Counted from the first letter of the stretch, positions 44,846 through 54,539 are shown. The stretch is DNA of 64,000 nucleotides from Roseomonas sp. (GCA_031180725.1 JAPSLO010000003.1:276548-340547); one strand, 5' to 3'. The notes: generated by a model from the sequence alone, not told the origin. A program made the numbers and translations.

Positions 44846-46066
44846 ATGGCCGAGGCACCGATCGACGTCCGGACCCTGATCGCTTCCGTTCCGCCAGAGG
44901 AACATGCGCGCCGCGCAGAAGCCTATGCGACAGGGGTGGATGAGACCCACTGGTCCTTCCGCAAGCCCTTCGTGCCGCTTTCCAAGATCGGACCCAACCT
45001 CACGCGGCTCGGCTCCATGCTGGAAGCGGCGGATGTCTCGGCCGGGCATCGGGTGCTTGATTTCGGCTGCGGAGTGGCCTGGCTGGGGCGCATCCTGGCC
45101 CAATCGGGCTGCGAGGTGGTGGCCACCGATGTGGCGGGCAATCTGCTGGAAGCCGCAGCCCGCCATGATGCGCGCTTCCACCCCGAGCTCGCCGGAAAGC
45201 TGCGCTATGTGCCCACCGACGGCGCGCAGATCCCGCTGCCCGATGGCAGCCTGGACCGCATCCTGTGTCATGAAGCATTGCACCATGTGCCCGACCAGGA
45301 GGGCACCATCGCGGAGTTCCGCCGCCTGCTGGCACCCGGCGGCCGGGCCGTGTTCATGGAACCCGGCCCGGACCACTCCCAGGCCGCGTCCTCACAGTCC
45401 GAGATGCGCGCCCACGGCGTGATTGAGAATGACATCCATGTGGAGCGCATCTGGGAGGTGGCCCAGCGTGCCGGCTTTGCCCGCATCGAGGTCGGTCTGT
45501 TCGCCATCCGCCCACAGATGCTGGATCTCGATCGTTTCCTGGCCCTGTGGCAGCACGAGATGCGCGGCGGTCCACCGCCCGAGCCGCCAGCCAGCGCCAC
45601 CTATCGTCAGCTCGCCCGCCCTGTACTGCAGGGTTTCCGCATGTTCGTGCTGCACGCCGACCCGCCGGGAAGCGGCCTCGCCGACAGCACCTCTCCCGAG
45701 GGGCTACTAGCGCGCATCGAGGTGCTTTTTGCCCGCCGCGTGGAAGCCGGGGTGGAGCTGAAGCTGGCGATCACCAATACCGGGACCCGCAGTTGGCGCC
45801 CCTCCGGCAGCGGGCGCGGCGAAGTGAATCTCGGGCTGATGCTGCTGGACGGCGATGCGGCACTGCTGAACCGCAACTGGCGGCGCCACCCCATAGCGCA
45901 TCGGATTACCGCGCCAGGAGAGACGCTGCGTACCCGTTTCACCGTGCCGCTGCCCGAGGAGGCGCGCCTGGCGCTCGACCTGGTTGCAGAGGACGTGCGC
46001 TGGTTCTCCCAGCCGGGTCTCGGCGTTGTGCCGGAGATCAAGCCGATGCGTCGCCAGGCGCGCTGA
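44846..46066 (+). CDS. Class I SAM-dependent methyltransferase with C-terminal beta-sandwich
   Basis: 406 residues. SAM motif I is VLDFGCGVAWLG, with FVPLSKIGPNL before it and the post-motif DGSLDRILCHEALHH after. The last 120 residues look beta-rich (NTGTRSWRPSGSG), like an Ig-type domain. The acceptor is unknown. It follows the molybdopterin operon by ten bases, but the C-terminal end overlaps the convergent glycosyltransferase gene by 29 bases, so it might equally belong to surface-sugar metabolism. Confidence 0.8.
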   Translation: MAEAPIDVRTLIASVPPEEHARRAEAYATGVDETHWSFRKPFVPLSKIGPNLTRLGSMLEAADVSAGHRVLDFGCGVAWLGRILAQSGCEVVATDVAGNLLEAAARHDARFHPELAGKLRYVPTDGAQIPLPDGSLDRILCHEALHHVPDQEGTIAEFRRLLAPGGRAVFMEPGPDHSQAASSQSEMRAHGVIENDIHVERIWEVAQRAGFARIEVGLFAIRPQMLDLDRFLALWQHEMRGGPPPEPPASATYRQLARPVLQGFRMFVLHADPPGSGLADSTSPEGLLARIEVLFARRVEAGVELKLAITNTGTRSWRPSGSGRGEVNLGLMLLDGDAALLNRNWRRHPIAHRITAPGETLRTRFTVPLPEEARLALDLVAEDVRWFSQPGLGVVPEIKPMRRQAR

Positions 46067-47717
46067 CCGGCGCCGCGCCGCTGCGCCAATCCGCTGCAGC
46101 ATCGGCCTTGTAGCTCAGGTCGTAGGCTCCGCCCGACAGATGCCGCAGCAGCGACATGCTCAGCAGTCGCGCCTCATCGGGGCGGGCGGCGACCAGCCGT
46201 GTCAGCACGCCTGGCCCGGTGCCGTCCCAGATGTTCAGCGGCGTGCCGGTGCGGCTGCGCAGCAGCGCCGTCATCGCCGCCTCCAGCGCCGCCTGGATCA
46301 GCGGCGTGCCCGGCCAGGCGGCCAGCAGGTAGCTGTGCACATAGAAGGGCAGCTCGTCGGAGAAGGCGGCCGCCACCTGGCCCCGCGGCAGCACGGCCAG
46401 CAGCCCGTCCCAGGGCCGGCGACAGCTTTCATCCGCGTCCGTCCAGATACCGCCTTCCCGCGCCAGCACGGCGTAGCGCAGCAGGTCGGATTCCACGGAA
46501 GGATGCGCGCAGGCGTCGAAGGCCGCCACGCCCCGCTTGCCCCAACCCTCTGCCAGGTAGGCGCGCGCCGTCTCCCGCCGGAAGCGTAGCAGGCGGGCGC
46601 CGGGGTGCTGCGCCACCCAGCCATCCATCACCGCCAGCACATCGGGCGGCGGCACCGGCTTGTCCCAGTACTGCACGATGGGCAGGCCGAAGAGCGGCGG
46701 CGTGCCAGGCGGCGGCGCCCGCAGATCCTCCACCCGCAGGAGCCGCGCGGGCTCGCGCAGCAGATGCGTGGTCAGCACCACCCGCGCCGCAGGCGTGCGG
46801 CGGGGCGAACGGGCCAGGCGCGTGCCGGCCAGCGCCGCCAGCTCCTCCACCTCGCCGCCCAGCAGCATCAACCGCGCCAACAGCAGGAAGGCGGGCGCGC
46901 GCAGCGTTTCCTCCGCCACCGGGCCCAGTGCTGCGCGGGCTTCCGCCACGGCGCCGCGGCGCAGGAGCCAACTGGCCATCTCTTCCCGCAGCGCGGCCGG
47001 CAGGCTCGCCGTCCGAGGCAATGGGGCGAGTGGCGGCAGGTCGGGCCAGGCGGCACGCTCCGCCAGGCGGGCCAGCAGCCAGGCCCGCAACGCGGGATCC
47101 TCGGTCAGCGCGGCGACCCGCCGTGCCGCACCCAGCCGGCCGAGGCTGATCAGTGCGCCGGCCAACTCGGCCACGGCCTCGGGCTCCAGGAGCGGGCCTG
47201 CATGGCGGCGGCGCAGCAGGGTCAGGGCGAGGCGACGCGCCTTCGCCAGGCGCCGCGGCGCCTCGGCCGCCATGCCGCGCCACCAGCCATGCAGCTCCTG
47301 CACCCCGGCGAAGGCGGCGGCGGCGAGATCGGGCCAGCCGGCGTCCAGGCAGGCGCGGCCCAGCAGGAACTGCGCCTCCGCATCCGCGGGCCGCAGTTCC
47401 AACACCCGGCGATAGCAATCGGCGGCCAGCAGCGTCTGGCCGAGCCCGCTGTGCAGGCGGCCAAGCAGCCGCAGCGCCAGCACGCGCCGCTCACGCTTCG
47501 TCGCGGCGTCGGCAGCAACCCTTTCCAGCGGCGCCAAGGCCGCCAGCGGGTCCGGCCGGTCGCAGAGCGCTCGCGCGGCGAGAAGCGCGGCCGCGGCGGG
47601 CAGCGTGGCGGGATCGGCGGAGCCCAGCATGGCGAGGGCCTCCGCCAGCCGGCCAGCTTCCGCCTGTGCGGCGGCCTCGCGCAGCAGCTCGGGGCGGGCC
47701 GGGGGCAGCGTGTCCAT
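46038..47717 (-). CDS. TPR-containing glycosyltransferase with DXD motif (paralogue 1)
   Basis: 559 residues. The first 300 are Ala/Leu/Arg-rich helical repeats of TPR type. The last 230 hold a Gly_transf_sug-like catalytic domain: SDLLRYAVLAREGGIWTDAD with the metal-binding DAD, then GTGPGVLTRL. It resembles the next gene (47784-49400) in layout and C-terminal sequence (YDLSYKADAAADW against ADLAYKATRAGDW), so they arose by tandem duplication. Likely a cytoplasmic sugar transferase. Donor and acceptor unknown. Confidence 0.8.
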   Translation of the reverse strand: MDTLPPARPELLREAAAQAEAGRLAEALAMLGSADPATLPAAAALLAARALCDRPDPLAALAPLERVAADAATKRERRVLALRLLGRLHSGLGQTLLAADCYRRVLELRPADAEAQFLLGRACLDAGWPDLAAAAFAGVQELHGWWRGMAAEAPRRLAKARRLALTLLRRRHAGPLLEPEAVAELAGALISLGRLGAARRVAALTEDPALRAWLLARLAERAAWPDLPPLAPLPRTASLPAALREEMASWLLRRGAVAEARAALGPVAEETLRAPAFLLLARLMLLGGEVEELAALAGTRLARSPRRTPAARVVLTTHLLREPARLLRVEDLRAPPPGTPPLFGLPIVQYWDKPVPPPDVLAVMDGWVAQHPGARLLRFRRETARAYLAEGWGKRGVAAFDACAHPSVESDLLRYAVLAREGGIWTDADESCRRPWDGLLAVLPRGQVAAAFSDELPFYVHSYLLAAWPGTPLIQAALEAAMTALLRSRTGTPLNIWDGTGPGVLTRLVAARPDEARLLSMSLLRHLSGGAYDLSYKADAAADWRSGAAPVSAPGDASA

Positions 47718-47783
47718 GGCGGCATGATGGGGCCGGCGAATTGCGCCGCGAAGCCGCAGGGAGCGCCCGGCCGGCAGGCGCCG

Positions 47784-49400
47784 TCAGGCCTGCCGCCAAT
47801 CGCCGGCGCGCGTCGCCTTGTAGGCCAGGTCGGCGGCCGTCCGCGCGAAGCTCCGCCAATAACGCGGCGTCAGGACCGCAATGCCCTGCGCCTTTCCCGC
47901 CGCCAGCCGCCGCGCGACGATGCGCGTCAGCAGCCCCGGGCCGGTGCCGTTGGAGATGGCCGGCCGCTGTCCCGCCTGGAGCAGCGGCGGGATCTCCGCC
48001 GCAATGGCGGCCAGCGCCTCGGCCAGAACGGGGCTGCCGGCCTCGGCCAGCAGGATGCCGTTGTAGAGGAAGTGCGGCACCTCCTCGGCATGTGGCGCGG
48101 CGACCAGGCAGCCGGGCAGGCGCGCGGCGAGATCCGGCACCGGTCGCAGGCAATGCTCATCCGCATCCACATAAAGCCCGCCCCGCCGGTGCAGCGCGAC
48201 CAGGCGCAGGATGTCGGACTGCATGGCGGGGTGATGCGCGGCGTCATAGGCGGCCAGCACCCCCGGCGGTGCATGCGCCGCCACCTCCGCCCGGCCGGAG
48301 ACCGCATCGAATCGCGCAAGCTCGAAGTCCGGGTTCATGGCCTGCCAGCCATCCATCAGCGCGGCCACGTCCGGCGGCGGCGCCGTGTGCCAGAACTGCA
48401 CCAGCGTCATCCTGGCCGGGGTAGCGGGGATGGCATGGCGCCATACGGGAACGGCGCCGCCATGCAGCGCTGCTGTCAGCAGCAGGTAGGAGGGCCAGGG
48501 CTTCTGCGGCGCCGCTGCCTGCAGGGCGGAAGCCCAACCGGCCACCTCCTCCGCCCGGCCGCGCAGCAGGCCGATCTGCGCCAGCGTCAACTGCCCGGCG
48601 CCAGGCAGCTCTGCTGGGGATACGCCTTCCAGCGCAGCGGCGGCAGCCGGCAGGTCTTCCGCCTGCAGGGCGGTGCGCGCGGCAGCCAGGCGCAGCGGTA
48701 CCGGAGCCTCCGCCAGCCGGCGCGGCCATTCCACCTGACCGCCATCGCGCAGCGCCAGCGCGGCGGCAGCGATGCGCAGCCCGGGCTGGCCCGGCCGGGC
48801 CGCCAGCGCCTGGGCCAGCAACCCCTGTGCGGCCGCCACCCGGCCAGCATGCAACAGCGCCAGCACCAGCTCTCCGCTTACGCGGAAGGCCTTCGGCCCG
48901 CGCCGCCGGGCCAGGGCGCGCAGCGCCTCGCGGCGCGCCGCGGCGAGGTCGCGCCGCATCTCGCCCAGCCAGCTTTCCCACCAGCCGGGCAGCGGGCGTG
49001 GCAGCGGCGCCAGGGTCGCCAGGGCCCGGTCGGGCCAGCCCAGCGCCATCTGGCAGCGCGCCAGGTGCAGGCGCGGCAGCACCGCGGCCGGGTCGGCCTC
49101 CGTCAACGCCGCATAGGCACGCGCCGCCCGCAGAACCAAGCCGAGGCCGAAGGCGGTGCGGCCGAGCAGCGTGAGCGCCTCCCCCCGGGCGCCCGGCCGG
49201 GTGGCACGGGCGGCCTGTTCCAGCCAGGGCAGCGCGTCCACCGGCGCCGGCCGCTGCAGCAGGCAGCGCGCCGCCACCAGCGCCTCGGCCGGGCTGGCCG
49301 CGGCGGGGCCGGCCGGCACCAACAAGGCCAGCGCTTCCTCCGTGCGGCCGGCAGCCTCCAGCGCGGCGGGGCCACCGTCCGTCCTCGCGCCCACATCCAT
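47784..49400 (-). CDS. TPR-containing glycosyltransferase with DXD motif (paralogue 2)
   Basis: 538 residues from the ATG at 49400; an upstream extension into the amidase gene was rejected. N-terminal TPR-like helical repeats, C-terminal glycosyltransferase with SDILRLVALHRRGGLYVDAD and NGTGPGLLTRIV. Second member of the tandem pair. It starts 14 bases after the amidase stop, so amidase and both transferases may share one transcript. Confidence 0.8.
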   Translation of the reverse strand: MDVGARTDGGPAALEAAGRTEEALALLVPAGPAAASPAEALVAARCLLQRPAPVDALPWLEQAARATRPGARGEALTLLGRTAFGLGLVLRAARAYAALTEADPAAVLPRLHLARCQMALGWPDRALATLAPLPRPLPGWWESWLGEMRRDLAAARREALRALARRRGPKAFRVSGELVLALLHAGRVAAAQGLLAQALAARPGQPGLRIAAAALALRDGGQVEWPRRLAEAPVPLRLAAARTALQAEDLPAAAAALEGVSPAELPGAGQLTLAQIGLLRGRAEEVAGWASALQAAAPQKPWPSYLLLTAALHGGAVPVWRHAIPATPARMTLVQFWHTAPPPDVAALMDGWQAMNPDFELARFDAVSGRAEVAAHAPPGVLAAYDAAHHPAMQSDILRLVALHRRGGLYVDADEHCLRPVPDLAARLPGCLVAAPHAEEVPHFLYNGILLAEAGSPVLAEALAAIAAEIPPLLQAGQRPAISNGTGPGLLTRIVARRLAAGKAQGIAVLTPRYWRSFARTAADLAYKATRAGDWRQA

Positions 49401-49414
49401 ATCCAGGTGGTGCC

Positions 49415-50683
49415 TCAGCCGATCGCCGCCTGCACCCATCGTGCCCAGGCGAGGGTCGCCGCATCCTCCCCGATGCGGCCCACCAGCGTGACGCCCAGCG
49501 GCAGGCCCTTCGGCCCCTGGCCAGCGGGCACCGTCACATTCGGCCCCCACAGCGTGGTCCAGAGCAGGTTGAAGGCGGGGTCGCCGGTCCAGCCGAGACC
49601 TTCCGGCGCCTCGCTAGGCGCGGAGGGGGTCAGCACCGCATCCAGCCCCTGGGTCGCGGCGGTGAAGGCGGTGCGGGCTGCCGCCGCGGCGGCGCGGGCC
49701 TCGTCCAGCCGGATGGGGTTCTCGCGGCGCATCGGGTCCAGGGTCTGCTTGAGCACCTCGGAAAGCTGGCCGCGCGCATGGTCCAGTTCCCAGGCCACGG
49801 CCTGGGCGGCCTCCATGTTCATCAGGACGGGGTGCAGCGCGGCGGCGCGGTGCAGCGCCTCCGGCAGATCCAAGGGCACTATCTCCGCCCCGGCCTTGCG
49901 GGCCGCTTCCGCCACGCGGTCCAGCAGCGCGAGCGTCTCAGGCGCCGCCTTGTCCGGCGCGTGGCCGGGCGTGACGCCGAGTCGCGGCGGGCGCGGTGCT
50001 TTCGCATCCGGGTCACCCAGATCGCGGCCGGTCATGGCGGAGATCGCCAGGGCGCAATCGGCGACGGAGCGGGCCATGACGCCGATCGTGTCCAGGCTCT
50101 CGCTCATCACCTTCATCCCCGCCCGGTGCAGCGTGCCGAAGCTGGGCTTGAAGCCGACCACCCCGCAGAAGGCGGCGGGCCGCACGATGCTGCCCGCCGT
50201 CTGGGTGCCGAAGGCCAGCGGCACCATCCCGTCCGCGACGGCGGCGGCGGAGCCCGAGGAGGAGCCACCCGGCGTATGCGCCGGATTGTGCGGGTTGGCC
50301 GTCGGCCCCGGGTGACGGGTGGCGAATTCCGTGGTGACGGTCTTGCCCATCATCACCGCCCCCGCGGCGCGCGCGGCTGCGACGCAGGCCGCGTCCCCGC
50401 GCGGCCGGAAGCCGGCCCAGGCGGTGGAGCCGTAGCCGGTGGGCATATCCGCGGTGTCCAGCACGTCCTTCACGGCGATCGGGATGCCGTGCAGCGGCCC
50501 GGGCCGCGCCACGGCCGCGGCGCGGCGAGCCTGGGCAGGGTCCAGATGGATGAAGGCGCGGATCGCGGGCTCCCGTTCCGCCGCGCGGGCCAGGCAGGCT
50601 TCCATCAGCGCGGCGGGGGTCAGCCGGCCGGCGGCGATGGCGCGCGCGGCCTCGGTGGCGGTCAAGCGGGCGGGGTCGGTCAT
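49415..50683 (-). CDS. Amidase-signature family hydrolase
   Basis: 422 residues with the Ser-cisSer-Lys triad region: Lys in GIPIAVKDVLD and the Gly/Ser-rich GGSSSGSAAAVADGM. Family members include aryl and acyl amidases, GatA and carbamoyl hydrolases; no GatB/GatC neighbours are present, so a catabolic amidase is more likely. The ATG at 50683 was chosen because the region upstream lacks family similarity. First of the amidase-GT-GT row. Confidence 0.88.
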   Translation of the reverse strand: MTDPARLTATEAARAIAAGRLTPAALMEACLARAAEREPAIRAFIHLDPAQARRAAAVARPGPLHGIPIAVKDVLDTADMPTGYGSTAWAGFRPRGDAACVAAARAAGAVMMGKTVTTEFATRHPGPTANPHNPAHTPGGSSSGSAAAVADGMVPLAFGTQTAGSIVRPAAFCGVVGFKPSFGTLHRAGMKVMSESLDTIGVMARSVADCALAISAMTGRDLGDPDAKAPRPPRLGVTPGHAPDKAAPETLALLDRVAEAARKAGAEIVPLDLPEALHRAAALHPVLMNMEAAQAVAWELDHARGQLSEVLKQTLDPMRRENPIRLDEARAAAAAARTAFTAATQGLDAVLTPSAPSEAPEGLGWTGDPAFNLLWTTLWGPNVTVPAGQGPKGLPLGVTLVGRIGEDAATLAWARWVQAAIG

Positions 50684-50804
50684 GCGATGCGGCCTGGTAC
50701 GGGGCCGCCATGAAGACATGGCGGCCCCTGGCTGCGAAGCCCCGCCCGAGTCCCCTTCCCGCCCGGGCTGACAGAAGCGGCCGGGCTCCCCAAATCTGCG
50801 GGCA

Positions 50805-51302
50805 ATGCCCGAATCCAAGATCCGTGTGGCGGAGGACGCGACAGGCGCCCTCGCCTATGCCGTGCCCTTGCCACCGGAATGCCTGCCCGGCGTGCGGCCG
50901 GAGGCGCTGCTGGCTGCCTGGTCCGCGGCCCGCGCCGGCGCCGCGGCCGGCCGCTGGGGCCCCCACCGCACCCTGATGTTCCGTCGCGAGAATGCCGAGC
51001 CCACCGTATTGGCCATTGCCGACCCCGACGCCCGCTGCTGGGCGGAAGCGGTGGACCGCGGGGCCGATCTCGGCACGGTGCACGGCCTGGCACTCTGCCT
51101 GCGCTTGCTGGCGCTGGTGGATGTGATGCCGCGCTGCCCCTGGCTGGCCGGGATGTTCGACGTGACACCCGAGGGGGTGGAACTGCACCCCGCCCTGTTG
51201 CGTGCCGCCGCCACCATGCCACTGGATCACGCCGCCAGGTTCGACGCGGAGGCGCTTCGGCGTCTATTGTCGCGCGGCATCGCGGCGCGGGCGGGAGCCT
51301 GA
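50805..51302 (+). CDS. Hypothetical protein
   Basis: 165 residues, no recognised family. Ala/Leu/Arg-rich, no signal peptide or membrane helix, apparently a soluble helical protein. Contains WGPHRTLMFRRENAEP and WLAGMFDVTPEGVELHPALL. Divergent from the amidase gene, followed 37 bases later by a small lipoprotein gene. Confidence 0.65.
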   Translation: MPESKIRVAEDATGALAYAVPLPPECLPGVRPEALLAAWSAARAGAAAGRWGPHRTLMFRRENAEPTVLAIADPDARCWAEAVDRGADLGTVHGLALCLRLLALVDVMPRCPWLAGMFDVTPEGVELHPALLRAAATMPLDHAARFDAEALRRLLSRGIAARAGA

Positions 51303-51339
51303 GCCGCGGGCCATTCACGCCCTGCCCTGGAAGCCTGCC

Positions 51340-51636
51340 ATGAATCGCCTCGTCGCCCTGCTGATGCCTGTCGTGCTGGCCGCCTGCACGGCCCCGATCG
51401 GCGCCCCTGGCGGGACGGCGGAGCGCGATCCGCGCGAGGCCGCCTGCCGGGCGGAAGCGACGCGGGTGGTGCAGTGGCGCGACCGCGGCCAGTTGATGCG
51501 CACTGACGAGGCCGAGAACAGCCGCGGCACGCAGAACGTCATCCCCTATAGCCGGGTCGAGTCGGATCGCGGCCTGCAGCAGATGGAACGCGACCGGCTG
51601 ACCGCCGAATGCCTGCGGGGCTCGGGGCGGAACTAG
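51340..51636 (+). CDS. Small lipoprotein
   Basis: 98 residues: signal peptide MNRLVALLMPVVLAAC ending in a lipobox (LAAC, lipidated Cys at 16). The mature part is polar, with CRAEATRVVQWRDRGQLMR and ERDRLTAECLRGSGRN. Probably anchored in a membrane facing the periplasm. Function unknown. The frame is open earlier, but the signal peptide fixes the start. Confidence 0.78.
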   Translation: MNRLVALLMPVVLAACTAPIGAPGGTAERDPREAACRAEATRVVQWRDRGQLMRTDEAENSRGTQNVIPYSRVESDRGLQQMERDRLTAECLRGSGRN

Positions 51637-51642
51637 GCCCCG

Positions 51643-52911
51643 GTGGCTGCGCCAGGCGCCCTGGCGCGCGCGCTGTCCCACCGCAATGCGCGCATTTTCT
51701 TCGGCGCCTCCTTCGTCGCCTGGACCGGCCTGTGGATGCACCGGATCGCGGTGGCCTGGCTGGCCTGGGAACTGACGCATAGCGCCTTCTGGGTCGGCGT
51801 GGTGGCCTTCTGCGACCTGGCCCCGGCCGTGTTCGTCTCGCCGGTGGCCGGCGCGGTGGCTGACCGCGTGGACCGGGTGCGGCTCTGCATGCTGAGCCAG
51901 GCGGCGACGGCGGTGCAGGCCGCCACCGTCGCCTCCCTCGCCTGGTCCGGGCATATCAGCATCACGACGCTGCTGGTGCTGGAGTTCTGTGGCGGCATTG
52001 CCGCGAGCTTCTCCCAGCCCGCGCGCCAGACGCTGATGCCCGGCATCGTGCCACGCGCCGACCTGCCGGCGGCGGTCGGCTGCAACAGCCTGACCTTCAA
52101 CCTGGCCCGTTTCGCCGGCCCTGCCATGGCCGGGCCGATTATCGCCGTCTTCGGTGTGGTGCCGGCCATCTACTGCAATGCGCTCGGCTATGCCCTGGCC
52201 TGCCTGTCCCTGCTCCGGCTGACCATCGCGCCGGAAGAGCGGCGCGGCCACCCGGCTTCCTCCTCTCTCTGGGGCGAGGTGCGGGACGGGCTGGTCTATG
52301 CCTGGCGTCATGCCGGCATCGGGCCGCTGCTCCTCTATGCCGGGCTGGGCGCGGTGCTGCTGCGCGGCATGCAGGAGATCCTGCCCCCCTTCGTGGACCG
52401 CCACTTCGGCCGCGGCGCCGAAAGCCTGGCCATGCTGACCGCCTGCTTCGCCGTGGGCGCGCTGGGCGCCAGCATCTGGACCGCCAATCGCGGCCGGATC
52501 GAGGGCACGGTGCGCCTGGCCATCTGGTCCGGGCTGGCGCAGGCGCTGGCGGTGGCGGCTTTCGTGGCCAGCGGCTGGTTCCCGCTCGGCATGGCCAGCG
52601 CAGCGCTGATCGGCGCCTCGGCCAGCGTGCACGGCATCGCGGTGCAGACCCTGCTGCAATCCTCCACCGCGGCGGCGATGCGTGGACGGATGCTGGCGCT
52701 GTGGGGCGTCATCACTCGCGCCTGCCCGGCGCTGGGCGCCCTGGTGCTGGGGGCGGCGGGGGAAGGATTCGGGTTGCAGATGCCGGTGCTGCTGGCGGTG
52801 GCGGCCTTCCTGGGCGTCTTCGTCTGGGGGCTCAGACGTCAGCCGCGGCTGACGGCCGTACTGGAAGGCGGGCCTGAGAATGGCCCGTCCCGGGAAGAGG
52901 GGAGGATCTGA
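51643..52911 (+). CDS. MFS transporter
   Basis: 422 residues, about 12 hydrophobic helices, of the MFS_3/EntS-like type (WTGLWMHRIAVAWLAWELT; ADRVDRVRL between helices two and three). Substrate unknown; such carriers export small molecules. Start GTG 51643, six bases after the lipoprotein stop. The stop overlaps the next start (TGATG). Confidence 0.88.
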   Translation: MAAPGALARALSHRNARIFFGASFVAWTGLWMHRIAVAWLAWELTHSAFWVGVVAFCDLAPAVFVSPVAGAVADRVDRVRLCMLSQAATAVQAATVASLAWSGHISITTLLVLEFCGGIAASFSQPARQTLMPGIVPRADLPAAVGCNSLTFNLARFAGPAMAGPIIAVFGVVPAIYCNALGYALACLSLLRLTIAPEERRGHPASSSLWGEVRDGLVYAWRHAGIGPLLLYAGLGAVLLRGMQEILPPFVDRHFGRGAESLAMLTACFAVGALGASIWTANRGRIEGTVRLAIWSGLAQALAVAAFVASGWFPLGMASAALIGASASVHGIAVQTLLQSSTAAAMRGRMLALWGVITRACPALGALVLGAAGEGFGLQMPVLLAVAAFLGVFVWGLRRQPRLTAVLEGGPENGPSREEGRI

Positions 52912-53885
52912 TGCTGGATGCGGCGATCGTGGGCATGGGCCGCTGGGGCCGCGTGCTGGTTGACAGCGTACAGAACCGGCCGGGCGCGCCCATTCGCTTC
53001 GTGGCCGGTTCCACCGGCACGCCGGAGAAGGCGAAGGACTATGCCGCCGCCAAGGGGATCCGCCTGCACGACAGCTATGAGGCCGTGTTGGCCGATCCCG
53101 CGGTGCGGGCGGTGGTGCTGGCCACCCCGCATGGCCAGCATGCCGCCCAGGTGATCCAGGCAGCCAGGGCCGGGAAGCATGTCTTCGTCGAAAAGCCCTT
53201 CACCCTGTCCAGGGCGGATGCCGAGGCCGCGGTGGCGGCCTGCCGGGCGGCCGGGGTGGTGATGGCGCTTGGCCACAACCGCCGTTTCCTGCCAGCGGTG
53301 GCGGAGATGAAGGCACTGCTCGCCGCGGGCAGGCTGGGCACGGTGCTGCATGTGGAAGGGCATATCAGCGGCCCGGGTGCGGCCGGCTACAAGCCCGGCA
53401 TGTGGCGCGCCGACCGTCATGAAAGCCCTCTCGGCGGCATGGGCGGCATGGGCATCCACATGATCGACATGATCATCAACCTGGCGGGCCGCTTCCGCGA
53501 GGTCTCAGTGCGGAGCTTCGCCCGCGTTTCCCAGACCATAGACGACACCACGGCAATGCTGGCGCAGCTGGAAAGCGGGGCGACGGTGAATTTCGCCACC
53601 CTGGCGATGGCGCCGCGCTACTGGCGCGTGGCGCTGTTCGGCACGGACGGAATGCTGGAAATGCAGGGACCTGAGCGGCTTTCCTTCACCCCGATGCAAG
53701 GCGAAGGCTGGGTGAGGGATTATCCGAAGACCGACATAGAAGCTGCTGAACTTGCAGCATTTGTCAAGGCCGTTGCCGGCAGTGTGCCCTATCCCCTGCC
53801 GGTGGAAGAGGCGATCCACGGCGTGGCGGTCTTTGAGGCGATGATCGGCTCCGCCGCCTCCGGCGGCAGTCGCGCGGTGGCCTGA
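52911..53885 (+). CDS. Gfo/Idh/MocA family oxidoreductase
   Basis: 324 residues. N-terminal Rossmann motif GMGRWG (8-13), the family EKPF motif (HVFVEKPFTLS), and a C-terminal alpha/beta domain with MGGMGIHMIDMIINL. Oxidises or reduces a sugar or inositol derivative with NAD(P). Co-translated with the MFS gene, which suggests a shared substrate that cannot be named. Confidence 0.9.
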   Translation: MLDAAIVGMGRWGRVLVDSVQNRPGAPIRFVAGSTGTPEKAKDYAAAKGIRLHDSYEAVLADPAVRAVVLATPHGQHAAQVIQAARAGKHVFVEKPFTLSRADAEAAVAACRAAGVVMALGHNRRFLPAVAEMKALLAAGRLGTVLHVEGHISGPGAAGYKPGMWRADRHESPLGGMGGMGIHMIDMIINLAGRFREVSVRSFARVSQTIDDTTAMLAQLESGATVNFATLAMAPRYWRVALFGTDGMLEMQGPERLSFTPMQGEGWVRDYPKTDIEAAELAAFVKAVAGSVPYPLPVEEAIHGVAVFEAMIGSAASGGSRAVA

Positions 53886-54188
53886 GCGTCCGCCGCCCTC
53901 CCGGCGGCGAGGATGAGGGGCGGCGTCCTTCAAGCCTCTGCACCCGCGCCGGGCCGAGGCCCGCCCCTCCGCCTTGAGGGCCTGCGCCTCGCGCGGAGCG
54001 AAGCCGGAGGCAGCGGGGTCGGCCTGGTCCAGCGTGGCGTATTGGGTCCCGGCCGAGTCAGCCAGCGCCGACACCATGCCGGGCGAGGCCGGGTCCGGGT
54101 TGGCGACCCTGTCGGCCGGGCCGCCGGGCGATTCCGCCTGGCTTGAAAATGCTTTAGGAGAGCGCCGCCGTCTTAGAGGAGCGCGCGC
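53886..54188. other. Gap between oxidoreductase gene and ridA
   Basis: 303 bases of GC-rich sequence. A minus-strand open frame from about 54077 runs leftwards into the oxidoreductase gene; it has no ribosome-binding site or family signature and was not called. The right end holds a 25-base element repeated at 61687 and a strong ribosome-binding site (AGAGGAG) for ridA. Confidence 0.45.
54126..54150 (+). repeat. 25-base dispersed repeat, copy 1
   Basis: Begins GGGCGATTCCGCCTGGCTTG and matches 61687-61711 at 24 of 25 bases. It contains GGCG-ATTC-CGCC, a small inverted repeat with a GATTC (GANTC) site in the loop. Lies 39 bases upstream of the ridA start. Confidence 0.85.
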
Positions 54189-54539
54189 ATGTCCAAGATC
54201 ACCCGCCAGGGCAGCAACCAGATCCTGTCGTCCTCGGTCGAGTACCACAACTTCGTCTTCCTGGCGGGCATGACCGCCGATGACCTGTCCAAGGATGTCG
54301 CCGGCCAGACCCGTGAGGTGGTGGCGAAGATCGACGCCGCCCTGGAGGCCAACGGCACCGACAAGACCCGACTGCTGCAGGCCCAGATCTGGCTGAAGGA
54401 CATCCGCGACCGCGACGCGATGAACAAGGTGTGGGTGGAATGGCTTGGCGATGCCGGGCGCCCGGCCCGCGCCTGCGTGCAGGCCAACATGGCCGATCCG
54501 CGCCATCTGGTGGAGATCATGGTCACCGCCTGCCGCTGA
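54189..54539 (+). CDS. RidA-family protein
   Basis: 116 residues, slightly shorter than the usual 128. RidA/YjgF enamine-imine deaminases hydrolyse reactive 2-aminoacrylate type intermediates. The substrate-binding Arg is kept (GRPARACVQAN), as is LEANGTDKTRLLQAQIWL. Good ribosome-binding site. It belongs to the RidA superfamily, though the subgroup is unclear. Followed by a strong hairpin. Confidence 0.9.
   Translation: MSKITRQGSNQILSSSVEYHNFVFLAGMTADDLSKDVAGQTREVVAKIDAALEANGTDKTRLLQAQIWLKDIRDRDAMNKVWVEWLGDAGRPARACVQANMADPRHLVEIMVTACR

Noticed and set aside
46605-50315. A 1236-codon plus-strand open frame
   Set aside because: It is antisense to two TPR-glycosyltransferases and the amidase, which have clear domains. 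Very high GC leaves the opposite strand free of stops, and the translation is Arg/Gln/His-rich without family motifs.
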